From contig MVRE01000006.1 in assembly GCA_002067895.1 (NCBI GenBank), positions 124,001 through 188,000 of the forward strand: a stretch of 64,000 nt of DNA. The letters are read 5' to 3'. Positions 26,676-35,509 of this stretch are shown piece after piece; within the stretch, counting starts at the first letter, position 1; each line of letters begins with the position of its first letter. The position numbers and the translations under genes were made by a program. This DNA comes from Methanoregula sp. PtaU1.Bin051 (GTDB lineage: Archaea > Halobacteriota > Methanomicrobia > Methanomicrobiales > Methanospirillaceae). Under the pieces are notes generated by a model. It was not told the DNA's origin and searched no databases. It saw only the letters and a list, made by a program, of their open reading frames with translations.

Positions 26676-27125
26676 CTAACTTGCAGTAGCCGAATAGGAA
26701 TAACTCTGGGATCCGGTTACCTGGTACCCGTACACATATGATTTCCATGTACCTTGGGCAAGACCGCTCGATCTTGTGATCCTCAGGCTGATACGACCGT
26801 CCACGATCCCGTCAGAGGAATCATAGTATGGGCCCAGTTGGGAATCCGGAGCCCTAATCGTAAGCGACAGGGAGTTCGGGAGTGATCCCCAATAGAGGTA
26901 GGGAAAGAATGCAGTCTTTCCCGAAGGGACGTACGTGGTGTAAATATCGGTCTGTCCCTGGATGATGGTGGATGAACTTAACAGGGATATGTCCGACAGG
27001 AAGAGGTAATCATTAGTCGTAGTAATGACGTACCCGTCTTTTTCTTCGATAACCTTTGCCGATACTGCCGGTACGATGAGTGCCGCACCGATCACGATCA
27101 ATAGTGCAATCCAGTGAACCTTCAT
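26676..27125 (-). CDS. Small secreted beta protein
   Basis: 149 residues starting at ATG 27125, with a clear signal peptide (IALLIVIGAALIVPAVSA) and a beta-rich body with many Ser, Tyr and Thr: a TTNDYLFLSDI stretch, a possible ligand loop TSYVYGYQVTGSQ-like near the end, and no C-terminal anchor, so it should be released. It has no recognised family. It comes before the regulator on the same strand with a gap of about 46 bases. Upstream at 27157-27196 is an AGCGGAA...TTCCGCT stem followed by a T-run. Confidence 0.65.
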   Translation of the reverse strand: MKVHWIALLIVIGAALIVPAVSAKVIEEKDGYVITTTNDYLFLSDISLLSSSTIIQGQTDIYTTYVPSGKTAFFPYLYWGSLPNSLSLTIRAPDSQLGPYYDSSDGIVDGRISLRITRSSGLAQGTWKSYVYGYQVTGSQSYSYSATAS

Positions 27126-27156
27126 GGTATCACAGGAGACCCTTCGGTACAAGCGG

Positions 27157-27196
27157 AAATACCTTTTATCACCGAGTACCTTCCGCTTTTTTTTAA
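27157..27196 (+). repeat. Short copy of regulator 3'-end motif with stem and T-run
   Basis: The 19-base string TATCACCGAGTACCTTCCG, found at the end of the regulator gene (25840) and in the remnant at 23531, occurs a third time at 27167-27185. Here it is framed by AGCGGAA...TTCCGCT and eight T, which would make a terminator-like hairpin on the plus strand. It could be the smallest remnant of the same duplication. Confidence 0.5.
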
Positions 27197-27345
27197 CCGT
27201 TACGAAAGGTACCGGGTAAGAGAAATTTTATTTGACAACAGGAAAAACAGAGAGGCAGATATCCTCATGGAGTCTGCACGACCGGGAAGATCATGGTATC
27301 ACGCCAACAAAACACTTCCCGGCCGGTTTCTGACAGGATACCGAT

Positions 27346-27591
27346 CTACCGCCGGACGCAGAAGAACCCGCCGCGGAGGTGGCTTTTCGTGAAAAGCTCG
27401 CAGGCCGGGCAGAAGCAGCCGATGATCTTCATGTTCGTGGCTGTGGACTTCCCGCGTGCACAGAAGAGTTCCGTGGGCTGGAAATTGTCAAGGGCATGGC
27501 GCTTGTAGTTCTGGCAGTTGGGGCAATACTTCCTGCAGATCTGCCGGTTCTCTTCCGTATCCTCGACAATATCCTTGTTCGGACTCAGCAT
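27346..27591 (-). CDS. DUF2769-type cysteine-rich protein, copy A
   Basis: 81 residues. Ten Cys/His in three groups: ICRKYCPNC, ELFCARGKS, and GCFCPACELF, ending FFCVRR. This is the DUF2769 pattern, a small protein seen mainly in methanogens with no known function. It probably binds zinc or an iron-sulphur centre; the sequence does not distinguish these. Two more copies are at 57722 and 62409. Start ATG 27591 gives the normal length. Confidence 0.85.
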   Translation of the reverse strand: MLSPNKDIVEDTEENRQICRKYCPNCQNYKRHALDNFQPTELFCARGKSTATNMKIIGCFCPACELFTKSHLRGGFFCVRR

Positions 27592-27707
27592 GTTCAGAAT
27601 TTTAAGCGGCGATGGGTAATAGATCTTTTCCTGCGAGTGTTCCGGTTATTACGATACGATGTCAGGGCAGCTCGTCATCCGCCCGGCCAGACCCCTCCTG
27701 TACTCGC

Positions 27708-28124
27708 TCAGCAGAGCGATTTGCCAGTGCCCGCGATTGTCCCCGTGATATTATTCGTCGTGCTCAGGGCCGAGTGGGCGAAGAGGTAGATGTGGTAGTA
27801 CCCAAGCACGGCCGCGACATTGTTGATCGCGTCAAGGGCCGTGTAGGCAACGATGAGGGAGAGAACGATCACCGGTGCGATGTGCAGCTGCTCGTTCCTG
27901 CGGAAGAGGTACGGGATTGCGACCATGACCGGGATGAGCGAGAGAATCCCCAGCACCATGCATGGCACCATCCCGAGCACGGAGAAGCAGGCGGCGGACG
28001 TGGAGTTGCACTCCATGAACTGTTCCCTCTGCAGGTACGACAGGTAGAGCGTGCACGCTGATGCGACCGTAGAACAGGAGACCGCTGCCGCAATGAAGGT
28101 CCAGTATCTTTTATCGAACTTCAC
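27708..28124 (-). CDS. Four-helix membrane protein, unknown
   Basis: 138 residues with four hydrophobic helices (FIAAAVSCSTVASACTLYLSYL, FSVLGMVPCMVLGILSLIPVMVAIPY, IAPVIVLSLIVAYTALDAI, and a weaker one). The C-terminal tail TNNITGTIAGTGKSLC belongs to a short repeated segment also found at 36450 and 37234, where it is not attached to an intact gene. No family is recognised. Confidence 0.55.
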   Translation of the reverse strand: MKFDKRYWTFIAAAVSCSTVASACTLYLSYLQREQFMECNSTSAACFSVLGMVPCMVLGILSLIPVMVAIPYLFRRNEQLHIAPVIVLSLIVAYTALDAINNVAAVLGYYHIYLFAHSALSTTNNITGTIAGTGKSLC

Positions 28125-28188
28125 ACTGTGGAATTATTACCGGATCGGTATTGAAGGGAATGGTTGCGGCGGTATTGAAATGCCGTTT

Positions 28189-29336
28189 CTAAATCACCCG
28201 GTCCACGCCCGGCACCGCACGGATCAGGTGGGCGAGGATGAACGAGATCGCGATTGCGAGCGGGAGGACGATTGCGAATTTTGTAAGCTGCGGGAGGGCA
28301 ATGCCTGCGAACACAAGAGTGGGGGGTATGAGAACGACCGGGTGGAACACGTCGACCGTGTATGAGTCAGCGGCCATGGCGCAGGTAACCGGCCCCTGCG
28401 CATTGAGCCGGCGGGAAAAGACCCGGGCAAGTGCGGTGATGATCATGACGCACGCCATCTGCTCCCAGAGTGCATAGAGCAGAGACTGCCAGTGGAATCC
28501 TCCCGTGATCAGCGAGATCCCTTCCGGAGAGTTCAGGACGGCGTGGATAAAGAACGGCTCGATTACGATGAGAGCGAGGGCTGCAAGCGTGCAGGCTTTC
28601 CCCACACGGTCGGGGATGGCGTCGAACCACCGGTTCTGCGCCGCGTAGATGCCGGCGATGAAGAGCGCGATATACTGCGGGAGGAACGGGAGCTGGAAAT
28701 TGAACAGCCACGTCGACCCGATTTGCGTGAAGATGCGGACGAGCCCGGTTATAATCCCGAGCAGGAACCCGAACCCCGCGATGGCGGCAAGACCCGGAAC
28801 GGCTGCGGCTGCATGCTTCCGGGCTCTGCGGGCGGGCGGTATGCGGTCCATACCAAATAGGCACCGGTTGCAAGGAGGAGGAACCAGACAAACCACATCG
28901 GCCCGAACGCGGGACCGGTGACCGGGTTCAGGATGGTTGCTACGGGCAGGGGAAGCGGTGCGCCTGCTGCCTGGAGGAGGAAGAAGAGAAAGGGGTTGAT
29001 GACGAGGACATGGAACAGGAGCGGGATGCCGAGCCGGATGAGCCGGTCGTGCGTAAACTTTTTGCGGCCCTTCCGGAGGAGCGGGGGCAGGACGAAATAT
29101 GCTGAGATGAGGGTGAAAAAGCCCAAAAAGAACGACTGGTTTATCGTATCGATCACAGCAAGGACAAACGGTGTGCCGGGGGCATTTGACGGGTCGATGA
29201 AGTACCAGCCGCCGGGACCCCCGCAGGTGATCGAGCAGTGCGATACGATGACGAGGCTTATTACCAGGATCCGGAGTTTGTCGATATCGAGGAGCCGCGG
29301 GCGACGTTTCGTTCCTGTACTGCCGTCATCTGCCAT
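28189..29336 (-). pseudogene. Acyltransferase-3 family membrane protein, frameshifted
   Basis: Two overlapping frames make one protein of about 380 residues. The N-terminal part (from ATG 29336) has the acyltransferase-3 start IDKLRILVISLVIVSHCS with the conserved His and FLLLATGAYLVW; the C-terminal part (from about 28840 down to 28189) continues with eight or so membrane helices. The frame changes inside three GCGG repeats at 28828-28839. A fourth 4-base unit would restore a continuous frame exactly (...Y-R-P-P-A-R-R-A-R...). Either a slipped-strand mutation, a phase-variable site or an assembly error. The family modifies lipids or glycans at the membrane. Confidence 0.8.
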
Positions 29337-29462
29337 GGTAAAAAAAACAGATGGCCATGTTATTTATTCCTGACCGGGACGGATCTGCACGCAGCGTTAC
29401 GTCAGGGCCCGGGACGATCGCCACCCTTTTTAGGGTGCGGGGGAGAACGTAGAGCAGAAACG

Positions 29463-30758
29463 ATGACGCAGCACGTTCCGGACGTTCCATTAAGAAGGGT
29501 TCTGGGCCTGTTCGAGGTCACCGTATCGGGCGTCGGCATCATCCTCGGTGCCGGCATCTATGTCCTTATCGGGCAGGCGGCGGGGCTGTGCGGCAACGCG
29601 GTCTGGCTCGCGTTTGCCGTCTCGGCGGTCATGGCGCTCTTAACCGGGCTCAGCTACGCAGAGCTCTCTTCCCTGTTCCCCCGGGCCGGTGCGGAATACG
29701 ACTACGTGAAGAACGCGTTCAACGCCCATGCGGCGTTTGTTATCGGCTGGCTGGTCTTTCTTTCCGGCATTCTTGCAGCGGCCACGGTCGCGCTCGGTTT
29801 CGGCGGCTACTTCCGCGCCCTGACCGGTGTACCGGTGCTTGTCTCCGCTGCCCTCCTCCTATTTGCTCTTACGATCGTCCTTGCATGGGGCATCCGCGAG
29901 ACTGTCCGGGTCGCGGTGGTCTCGGCGATCATCGAGGCGGCGGGGCTTGTCATTATCATTGTAATCGGCCTGCCCCGGCTGGGTAGCGTGAGCTACTGGG
30001 AGCTGCCGCAGGGGGTTTCCGGCCTCTTTGCGGCAGCGGCCCTGATCTTTTTTGCTTACCAGGGTTTCGAGTCCATGGTCAAGTTCTCGGAGGAGACGAG
30101 GGCCCCTGCGTCCACGATTCCCAGGGCGCTCATCCTCGCGCTTGGCATCAGTACGGTCCTGTATATCCTTGTCGCTATCTCCGCTGTTTCTGTTACAGGC
30201 TGGCAGCAGCTCGCGGCCTCCGGTGCACCGTTTGCCGACATCGTGTCCGGTACAATGGGCCCGGACGGCGTTGCGGTCATTGTCGTCATCGCCCTCTTTG
30301 CAACCGCAAACACGGTGCTGATGTCTCTCTACGCCTCGTCCCGCCTCCTGTACGGGATGGCCGGGTCATCGTTCCTCACGGCCGGTCTCGCCAAGGTCCA
30401 TGCAGGCCGGCAGACCCCGTGGAACGCGATCTTTGTCTGCGGGGTGCTGGCAGTCGTCCTGCTGTTTGTCGGCGATATCGCGTTTGTTGCGAACGTGACC
30501 AATTTTACCCTCTTTATAACCTTCATCATGATCAACGCGGCGGTCATCGTCCTGCGGTACCATTCCCCCCGTGCAGCCCGGGCGTTCCGGGTCCCCGGCT
30601 CCGTGGGCCGGCTGCCGGTGTTTCCGGTTATGGGGATCTTCTTCTGTACCCTCCTCCTCGCTGCGCAGGAACCGGCGGTGCTCCTGTTCGGGACGGTGCT
30701 TACTGCGGTCGGCGTCGCGCTCATGCTGGTCGTGAAATACCTGCAGGCTGCAGCCTGA
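29463..30758 (+). CDS. APC-family amino acid permease
   Basis: 431 residues, about 12 hydrophobic helices. The first helix GVGIILGAGIYVLIGQAAG holds the substrate-binding unwound segment typical of APC transporters (G-A-G-I-Y). AELSSLFPRAGAEYDYVKNAF follows as in the family, and later FFAYQGFESMVKFSEE. Likely an amino acid:cation or antiport carrier; the substrate cannot be inferred. I chose ATG 29463, directly before the hydrophobic core; earlier in-frame codons lack a plausible N-terminus. A GGGAGAACG lies about 23 bases before. Confidence 0.9.
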   Translation: MTQHVPDVPLRRVLGLFEVTVSGVGIILGAGIYVLIGQAAGLCGNAVWLAFAVSAVMALLTGLSYAELSSLFPRAGAEYDYVKNAFNAHAAFVIGWLVFLSGILAAATVALGFGGYFRALTGVPVLVSAALLLFALTIVLAWGIRETVRVAVVSAIIEAAGLVIIIVIGLPRLGSVSYWELPQGVSGLFAAAALIFFAYQGFESMVKFSEETRAPASTIPRALILALGISTVLYILVAISAVSVTGWQQLAASGAPFADIVSGTMGPDGVAVIVVIALFATANTVLMSLYASSRLLYGMAGSSFLTAGLAKVHAGRQTPWNAIFVCGVLAVVLLFVGDIAFVANVTNFTLFITFIMINAAVIVLRYHSPRAARAFRVPGSVGRLPVFPVMGIFFCTLLLAAQEPAVLLFGTVLTAVGVALMLVVKYLQAAA

Positions 30759-30885
30759 ACCGGCACGGCCGTGAGGCTGGCAGCCGGAACGTCCCTGGCC
30801 GTTCCCTTGCTGCCGGCACCTGCCTTCTGCAGGACCGGCCGTACTTGGCAAGGTATAACTCCCTGATCCACGCAGATAACCGGTT

Positions 30886-32310
30886 ATGCAGGCTCTCCAC
30901 AACCCGACCAGCCAGAAGATCATCCTTGCCTTAATCTCGCTTGCCGCGTTCATGGCGACGCTCGATACGTCGATCGTCAACATCTCGCTCCCCACGATCG
31001 CCGATTCTTTTCATGTCGACATGGGGCTTGTCTCGTGGGTCGTCCTTGCGTACCTCCTCGTGCTTGCCGGCCTCATGCTCGCCTGCGGGAAACTGGGGGA
31101 CCTTGCCGGGTTCCGCAGGGTCTTCATCGCCGGGTTCGCCGTGTTTACCCTCGGCTCGCTGCTCTGCGGGCTTGCGGCGAGCATCGGCCTTCTCGTCGCC
31201 TTCCGCGTGGTGCAGGGGATCGGCGCCGCCGCGATCGAGGCGATTGCGCCGGCCATGATCGCTCTCTACCTCCCCGCGGAGAAGCGGGGCTGGGCGCTCG
31301 GGATCATGATGACGATCGTCTCGCTTGCTATCGCGGCCGGCCCGGTGCTCGGCGGGTACATCACGGAGTTTGTCAGCTGGCACTGGATCTTCTTCATCAA
31401 CGTCCCGATCGGGATCGTTGCGGTCATCCTTGCGATCCGGTACCTGCCGGCCGATATTGTGCCGAAGTCTGCCGGCCGGTTCGACGGCCTCGGTGCGGCG
31501 CTGATCCTCGTCGCGCTCGCAACGCTGATCTACCCGCTCAACCAGGGGCTGGACCTCGGCTGGACGTCGCCGGTAATCGTCGGCTCGTTCGTCGCGTCGC
31601 TGCTGTTCTGGGGGCTCTTTATTGTCCACGAGCGCCGGTGCGCTGCCCCCTTAATCGACATGCGCCTGTTTTTATCGGGGAACTACCTGTGGGGCAATCT
31701 CGCCGGCATGTTCATCCTCCTTTCGTTTGCCGGCACCGAGTTCCTCCTGCCGTTCTACTTCGAGCTGGTCCGCGGCTACTCAACCGAGATCACGGGGATC
31801 TTCCTTGCGATCCCCGCCGTAACCCTGATGCTCTCCGGCCCGGTCGCGGGCAGGATCACGGATAAATTCGGTTCGCGGGGGCTGATGATCGGCGCTGCGC
31901 TCGTTGCCGGGGCAACGATGTACCTGTATTCTCTCTTCGATGCAACGACCGGCACGCCGTTCCTCGTCCTGGCGCTGGCGGTCGCGGGTTTTGCCATCGG
32001 GCTTTTCATGCCGCCCAACATGAGCCTCATCCTCGGGTCCGGCCGGCACGAGGAGGGGGGCGTTGCCTCGAGCGTGATGATGACGATCCGGAACGTGGGG
32101 GCGGTCCTTGGCGTCGCGATCCTCGGCACGGTCGCAGTGACAGTCATCCTCGCGACGGTGGGGGGGCAGTATGTCGTGGATGCGGCGCCGCCCCTGCTCG
32201 TCCCGGGGTTCCGTGCGGCGTTTCTGGTAGGGATGGCTGCGTGCCTGATCACGGCGGCGATCTCGTTTTTCATTAAAGAACAGCGGGCCGGTGCCGGCGC
32301 GGCGAAGTGA
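30886..32310 (+). CDS. MFS drug/solute efflux transporter, 14 helices (DHA2 type)
   Basis: 474 residues with 14 hydrophobic helices. The helix-1 motif LAAFMATLDTSIVNISLPTIA and the loop GKLGDLAGFRRVF are signature elements of the EmrB/QacA branch of the major facilitator superfamily. GPVLGGYITEFVSWHWIFFINVPIG is the antiporter motif C. A proton-coupled export pump, substrate unknown. Start ATG at 30886 follows an AT-poor leader with no strong ribosome site. It is transcribed in the same direction as the permease, with a 130-base gap. Confidence 0.92.
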   Translation: MQALHNPTSQKIILALISLAAFMATLDTSIVNISLPTIADSFHVDMGLVSWVVLAYLLVLAGLMLACGKLGDLAGFRRVFIAGFAVFTLGSLLCGLAASIGLLVAFRVVQGIGAAAIEAIAPAMIALYLPAEKRGWALGIMMTIVSLAIAAGPVLGGYITEFVSWHWIFFINVPIGIVAVILAIRYLPADIVPKSAGRFDGLGAALILVALATLIYPLNQGLDLGWTSPVIVGSFVASLLFWGLFIVHERRCAAPLIDMRLFLSGNYLWGNLAGMFILLSFAGTEFLLPFYFELVRGYSTEITGIFLAIPAVTLMLSGPVAGRITDKFGSRGLMIGAALVAGATMYLYSLFDATTGTPFLVLALAVAGFAIGLFMPPNMSLILGSGRHEEGGVASSVMMTIRNVGAVLGVAILGTVAVTVILATVGGQYVVDAAPPLLVPGFRAAFLVGMAACLITAAISFFIKEQRAGAGAAK

Positions 32311-32462
32311 GAGGCGGGAAGCACTACCGGCCCGTCACCATTTTTTGCGATTTCTCTCAACACCGGACGGGCACGAAAAGACGTGCTCAACAAGGCAGGA
32401 TCCCGGTGGAAAATCCCAACCTTTTTACCGCCCATCCCTGCAACACTATTCCGGACACAGCG

Positions 32463-32777
32463 ATGGTAAACCTCAACGTACCTCCGGATGAGGCGATCCG
32501 TCTCCTGAACGAACGGATCGAAGCTATCGGGACGATTAAGAGAACCCCGGCCGGTCTGGACTATTACGACTTTGTCGGCTGGTGCTCGAGGACCTATGCG
32601 GCAGTCGACCGGATCTACGGGGTAGGCGACTTCCGGCCCGAAGAGATCCGGATGATCGGGCTCTTCAACTGTTCCTGCGATGCGCACACCAGGGCTGTAA
32701 TCGTCGCAGATGCATATTATGCTAAGCTGCAGGAATATATCGGGCAGATTGAGGAGGCGGGGAAGGGCTCAGAATAA
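32463..32777 (+). CDS. Small conserved-looking hypothetical protein
   Basis: 104 residues, predicted helical: LNVPPDEAIRLLNERIEAIGTIKR, YYDFVGWCSRTYAAVDRIYG, then EEIRMIGLFNCSCDAHTRAVIVADAYYAKLQEYIGQIEEAG. Two Cys near residue 75 and no membrane helices. I do not recognise it. Composition and codon use match the neighbourhood, and a CTTTTTACCG TATA-like box lies about 40 bases before ATG 32463. Confidence 0.6.
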   Translation: MVNLNVPPDEAIRLLNERIEAIGTIKRTPAGLDYYDFVGWCSRTYAAVDRIYGVGDFRPEEIRMIGLFNCSCDAHTRAVIVADAYYAKLQEYIGQIEEAGKGSE

Positions 32778-32789
32778 GAGATAGTATTA

Positions 32790-32817
32790 GCCTGTTTTCT
32801 AAACCCCTCGAATTCGA
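32790..32817. repeat. Direct repeat, left flank of mntA-hepT module
   Basis: The 28 bases beginning GCCTGTTTTCTAAACCCC (32790-32817) recur exactly at 33564-33591. Between them lies the mntA-hepT operon. The right copy runs into hairpin cassette array 2; the left runs into CGGATTAAAACCG, a related small stem. Confidence 0.8.
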
Positions 32818-32864
32818 CGGATTAAAACCGAGATACGATCCCGGGAAAAAGGCCGGGAATTCCT

Positions 32865-33218
32865 TTACGCGTTCTTCTCTTTCTCGTACGCGATGATTAC
32901 TGCTATCTCTTTTTCCAGCGGTGGGATCTTGTGGATTACGATATCCCAGAGGATTTCCATATCAATCCCGAAATAGCCGTGGATCAGGGTGTCGCGGAAT
33001 CCGGCTACGGCTTTCCAGTCAGTCGATGAAAAACGGGTCTTTAGATCATCGCTCAGGTTTTTCACCGCTTCGCCGATGATCTCGAAATTCCGTACAACTG
33101 CATCGACCCGCATCCTGTCATTCTTAAACTCCTCGTATGTACGGCTGCCGACATAGGAACGGATATTTCCGGCTGCTTCTGCAATATCATTGAGATACAG
33201 CAGCTGGGATCTAGGCAT
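32865..33218 (-). CDS. hepT: HepT-like HEPN toxin
   Basis: 117 residues of the DUF86/HEPN family. The active-site motif is RDTLIHGYF (R-x4-H-x-Y) after a helical domain with FEIIGEAVKNLSDDL. HEPN toxins of this group are ribonucleases silenced when the partner nucleotidyltransferase AMPylates the Tyr of the motif. The start chosen is ATG 33218, which overlaps the mntA stop by eight bases; TTG 33224 is possible. It pairs with the preceding mntA. Confidence 0.93.
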   Translation of the reverse strand: MPRSQLLYLNDIAEAAGNIRSYVGSRTYEEFKNDRMRVDAVVRNFEIIGEAVKNLSDDLKTRFSSTDWKAVAGFRDTLIHGYFGIDMEILWDIVIHKIPPLEKEIAVIIAYEKEKNA

Positions 33219-33495
33219 AGACAACGTCCTTCAGAATGGGTTTGCGGAGAAGCGGCTTTAAGGCAGCATCCGTGACGAGATCGACTTTACGCCCGAAGAG
33301 ATCTTCGAGGTAAAATTTCGTTCCCATGAAGTTATCGAACGTTTTTTTGCCTTTCTGGAACGCAACAAGGATGTCGATGTCGCTGTCCGGCCGCTCCTCT
33401 CCGCGTGCGAACGAGCCGAAGATACCGATCTTCGATACGCCGAACCGCTGCTTCAGCACCGGTTCGTGCTGCCGGAGGATGGCGAGGGCGTCCAT
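33211..33495 (-). CDS. mntA: MntA-like nucleotidyltransferase antitoxin
   Basis: 94 residues of the minimal nucleotidyltransferase family. The catalytic signature is GSFARGEERPDSDIDILV: the G-S loop followed by the two metal-binding aspartates. It modifies and neutralises HepT. Start at ATG 33495, with a GTG at 33504 as an alternative; no strong ribosome site. The pair lies between direct repeats and beside hairpin arrays, typical of a mobile toxin-antitoxin module. Confidence 0.92.
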   Translation of the reverse strand: MDALAILRQHEPVLKQRFGVSKIGIFGSFARGEERPDSDIDILVAFQKGKKTFDNFMGTKFYLEDLFGRKVDLVTDAALKPLLRKPILKDVVYA

Positions 33496-33563
33496 ACTCT
33501 TCACGTATATGTGTGGTTGGCAGGGTCTTGTAATTAATGCATTGCCGGGATCTGTGATGCCCC

Positions 33564-33670
33564 GCCTGTTTTCTAAACCCCTCGAATTCGAAGAACTCTG
33601 ATGAATTCTTCTCGTTATCGAGGCTCTGATGAGCCTCTCTGCATTCGAAGGGTTTTGATTAATCCCTCTC
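33564..33670. repeat. Right direct repeat and hairpin cassette array 2
   Basis: 33564-33591 repeats 32790-32817 exactly. It is followed by GAAGAACTC-TGAT-GAATTCTTC (one mismatch in the stem), GAGGCTC-TGAT-GAGCCTC at 33620-33637 (perfect 7-bp stem) and GAAGGGTTTTGATTAATCCCTCTC at 33647-33670. A further GGATTAAAATCC stem follows near 33707. The order and spacer (TCGA before, TCTC after) match array 1 at 16983. Confidence 0.75.
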
Positions 33671-33804
33671 TTCTGCCGGGGTCTGATGTCCTCTCAGATT
33701 TCGAAGGGATTAAAATCCGGGTTGTTGAGCCGCTCCCAGATGCCGGGGAATTCGATGGTGTTCCTGTTCCGGCAGTCCGCTCTTTCGTATCCCGGGGATG
33801 ATGG

Positions 33805-34323
33805 TCAGGCAGCCGCCCGGGCCTGCCAGCTCCGGTATTCCGGTGTAGCGTCCTTCATATCCTCCCAGAGCCAGACCATCCGGTCGAGGAACCAGAGCTT
33901 ACCGCAGTACACGAATGCCATGCCGAGAATGGCCGGCCAGGGATCGAGGACGAGAACGCCCCAGAGCGTGAGTAACATCCCGGCCCCGGCGAGCGCCGAG
34001 AGGATGTTCGGCGCGGTCCGGTGGCGGGCCGGCACGGGCACGGCGTCGCGGTTCAGCCAGACGCGTTCGCCCAGCACCGCCTTCGATGCCCAGTGGTCGA
34101 GGGATGCCGGGGCCGGAAAGATCCGCGGGTTTACGTATGCCCAGAGGAGGGCGAGGGCTGCCGGGACGAGGGCGTACCACCCCAGAAAGATCCGGCTCCA
34201 GAGTGCGAGGACGAGGAACGGCAGTACGGTGTTCCGGAGGAGCACGCTCCACGGGTTGGCATGGCGCAGCCACGCCCTGTCGTCCAGCGCGAAAAATCCC
34301 GCGATCCTCCGCTCAAGCGTCAT
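33805..34323 (-). CDS. Small membrane protein (DUF6653-like)
   Basis: 172 residues with an N-terminal amphipathic segment (RIAGFFALDDRAWLRHANPWSV), then three or four hydrophobic helices, and a C-terminal soluble tail (WEDMKDATPEYRSWQ). The pattern of LDDRAWxRHANPWSV fits a family of small membrane proteins of unknown role, which I recall as DUF6653; that number should be verified. It has no catalytic motif. Confidence 0.65.
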   Translation of the reverse strand: MTLERRIAGFFALDDRAWLRHANPWSVLLRNTVLPFLVLALWSRIFLGWYALVPAALALLWAYVNPRIFPAPASLDHWASKAVLGERVWLNRDAVPVPARHRTAPNILSALAGAGMLLTLWGVLVLDPWPAILGMAFVYCGKLWFLDRMVWLWEDMKDATPEYRSWQARAAA

Positions 34324-34531
34324 TAGGTACCGGTGCAGCCTGTTTGTTTAATATCCTCATGGCACACGGAAAGGACGAACCGGTAACCGGGATGGTTGGC
34401 CGCCTGATCGTTGTCATGATCCCGGTGTTTCGGAAGCAGCATCAGGCCGGTGCGGAGCGAAAAAAAAGCCTGCCAACGCAGGGGGTGGGAAACCCGGATC
34501 TTCCGGGTACAACCGGTCTTTTATTTCCCCG

Positions 34532-35125
34532 TCACTTCGCCGCCGTCGCGAACCAGCGGTCCCATTCCCGGCCGTACACAAACCTGCCTTTCACGGCCGG
34601 CGCAAAGATCAGCGCGAGCAGGACCGGCCCGACGATCATCGCCCAGAAGATGTTGTTGCCGAAATAGCTGATGAACTTGCTTGTAAACGGGCGGGCAAAG
34701 AAGATCGTCCCGGATGCAGCGAGGAGCAGCATGCAGATGAGGGTTGCCGCAAATGTCACGGCCCAGAAACAGCCAAGGCCATAGAGATCGAAGCGCATCG
34801 CCCGGCCTCTCATCATCCGGTGCCAGAGCCGGTACGCGAGGTACGGGTACAGGAAGTTTACGAAAAACCCGAAGATGCTCATTAACGACCACGAGCCGCC
34901 GAAATAATCGCCGGCGATATTGCCGATCCCAAGCCCCCATGCCGCTGCAGGCCCCCACAGGATCCCGAACACGACGGGCACGACCGCTGCCGGGCGCACC
35001 GCGATGCCGAAGACCTCGAGGTGGTACTGGTTGAACGGGACCAGCACCAGCACATAGAGGAACGCTGTTGCCGCGATCCAGGCCAGTCCCTTCCGGTCGG
35101 TCAGCACCTCTGCCAGCTCATGCAT
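34532..35125 (-). CDS. QueT-like / ECF S-component-like membrane protein
   Basis: 197 residues, about six hydrophobic helices. RPAAVVPVVFGILWGPAAAWGLGIGNIAGDYFGG resembles the substrate-binding subunits of energy-coupling factor transporters (QueT and related), suggesting uptake of a vitamin or precursor; the substrate is not determinable. No ECF ATPase or T component is in the window. Its first 80 codons are duplicated at 37340-37578. Start at ATG 35125 with a short leader. Confidence 0.7.
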   Translation of the reverse strand: MHELAEVLTDRKGLAWIAATAFLYVLVLVPFNQYHLEVFGIAVRPAAVVPVVFGILWGPAAAWGLGIGNIAGDYFGGSWSLMSIFGFFVNFLYPYLAYRLWHRMMRGRAMRFDLYGLGCFWAVTFAATLICMLLLAASGTIFFARPFTSKFISYFGNNIFWAMIVGPVLLALIFAPAVKGRFVYGREWDRWFATAAK

Positions 35126-35194
35126 GGTATCGTTTTGGTGCGTGCAGGTGAAAAAACCGGGGGATGTGGCCGGGGGCGTGGTGATGATCTGCTC

Positions 35195-35330
35195 GCGTCC
35201 TCACATTTCGCTTCGCTCAATTTTTCGGAAATCACAGAACTCTAATGAGTTCTTCTCGTCCTCGAATCTCGCTTCGCTCAATTTTTCGGAACCCGGAGAA
35301 CTCTAAAGAGTTCCTCCTCTCCCAAAATTT
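35195..35330. repeat. Hairpin cassette array 3, two 61-base tandem units
   Basis: Two imperfect tandem units begin TCCTC...TCGCTTCGCTCAATTTTTCGG and end in hairpins AGAACTC-TAAT-GAGTTCT (about 35231-35248) and AGAACTC-TAAA-GAGTTCC (about 35299-35316). The hairpin sequence is the same family as at 16983 and 33590. No gene lies in the surrounding 380 bases between the QueT-like gene and vapB. Confidence 0.75.
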
Positions 35331-35509
35331 CCCCTTTACCTGATTCTTCAAAAACCAGACGGTCCGGAGAAACGCCATGCATGCGACCGTGCCGGGCGGG
35401 AAAATATGGTTTCGGACGTCGGGTTGCACTCCGTGAACCGCTCCTGTATCCGACAGGAGAGAAGCAGATATAATCAAGCAGTACTAAATGGAATATAACA
35501 GGAGCAACC

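Noticed and set aside
30931-31629. A 232-residue charged minus-strand frame over the MFS gene
   Set aside because: Arg/Asp/Glu-rich with no hydrophobic core, the usual result of reading the reverse of membrane helices in GC-rich DNA.
34086-34667. A long plus-strand frame including a short hydrophobic stretch near 34359-34500
   Set aside because: Most of it is antisense to the two membrane-protein genes; the 34359 start has no ribosome site and no recognisable product.
35195-35330. The tandem 61-base units as a CRISPR array
   Set aside because: Only two units, with the repeats being hairpins and no unique spacers of constant length; no cas genes in the window.
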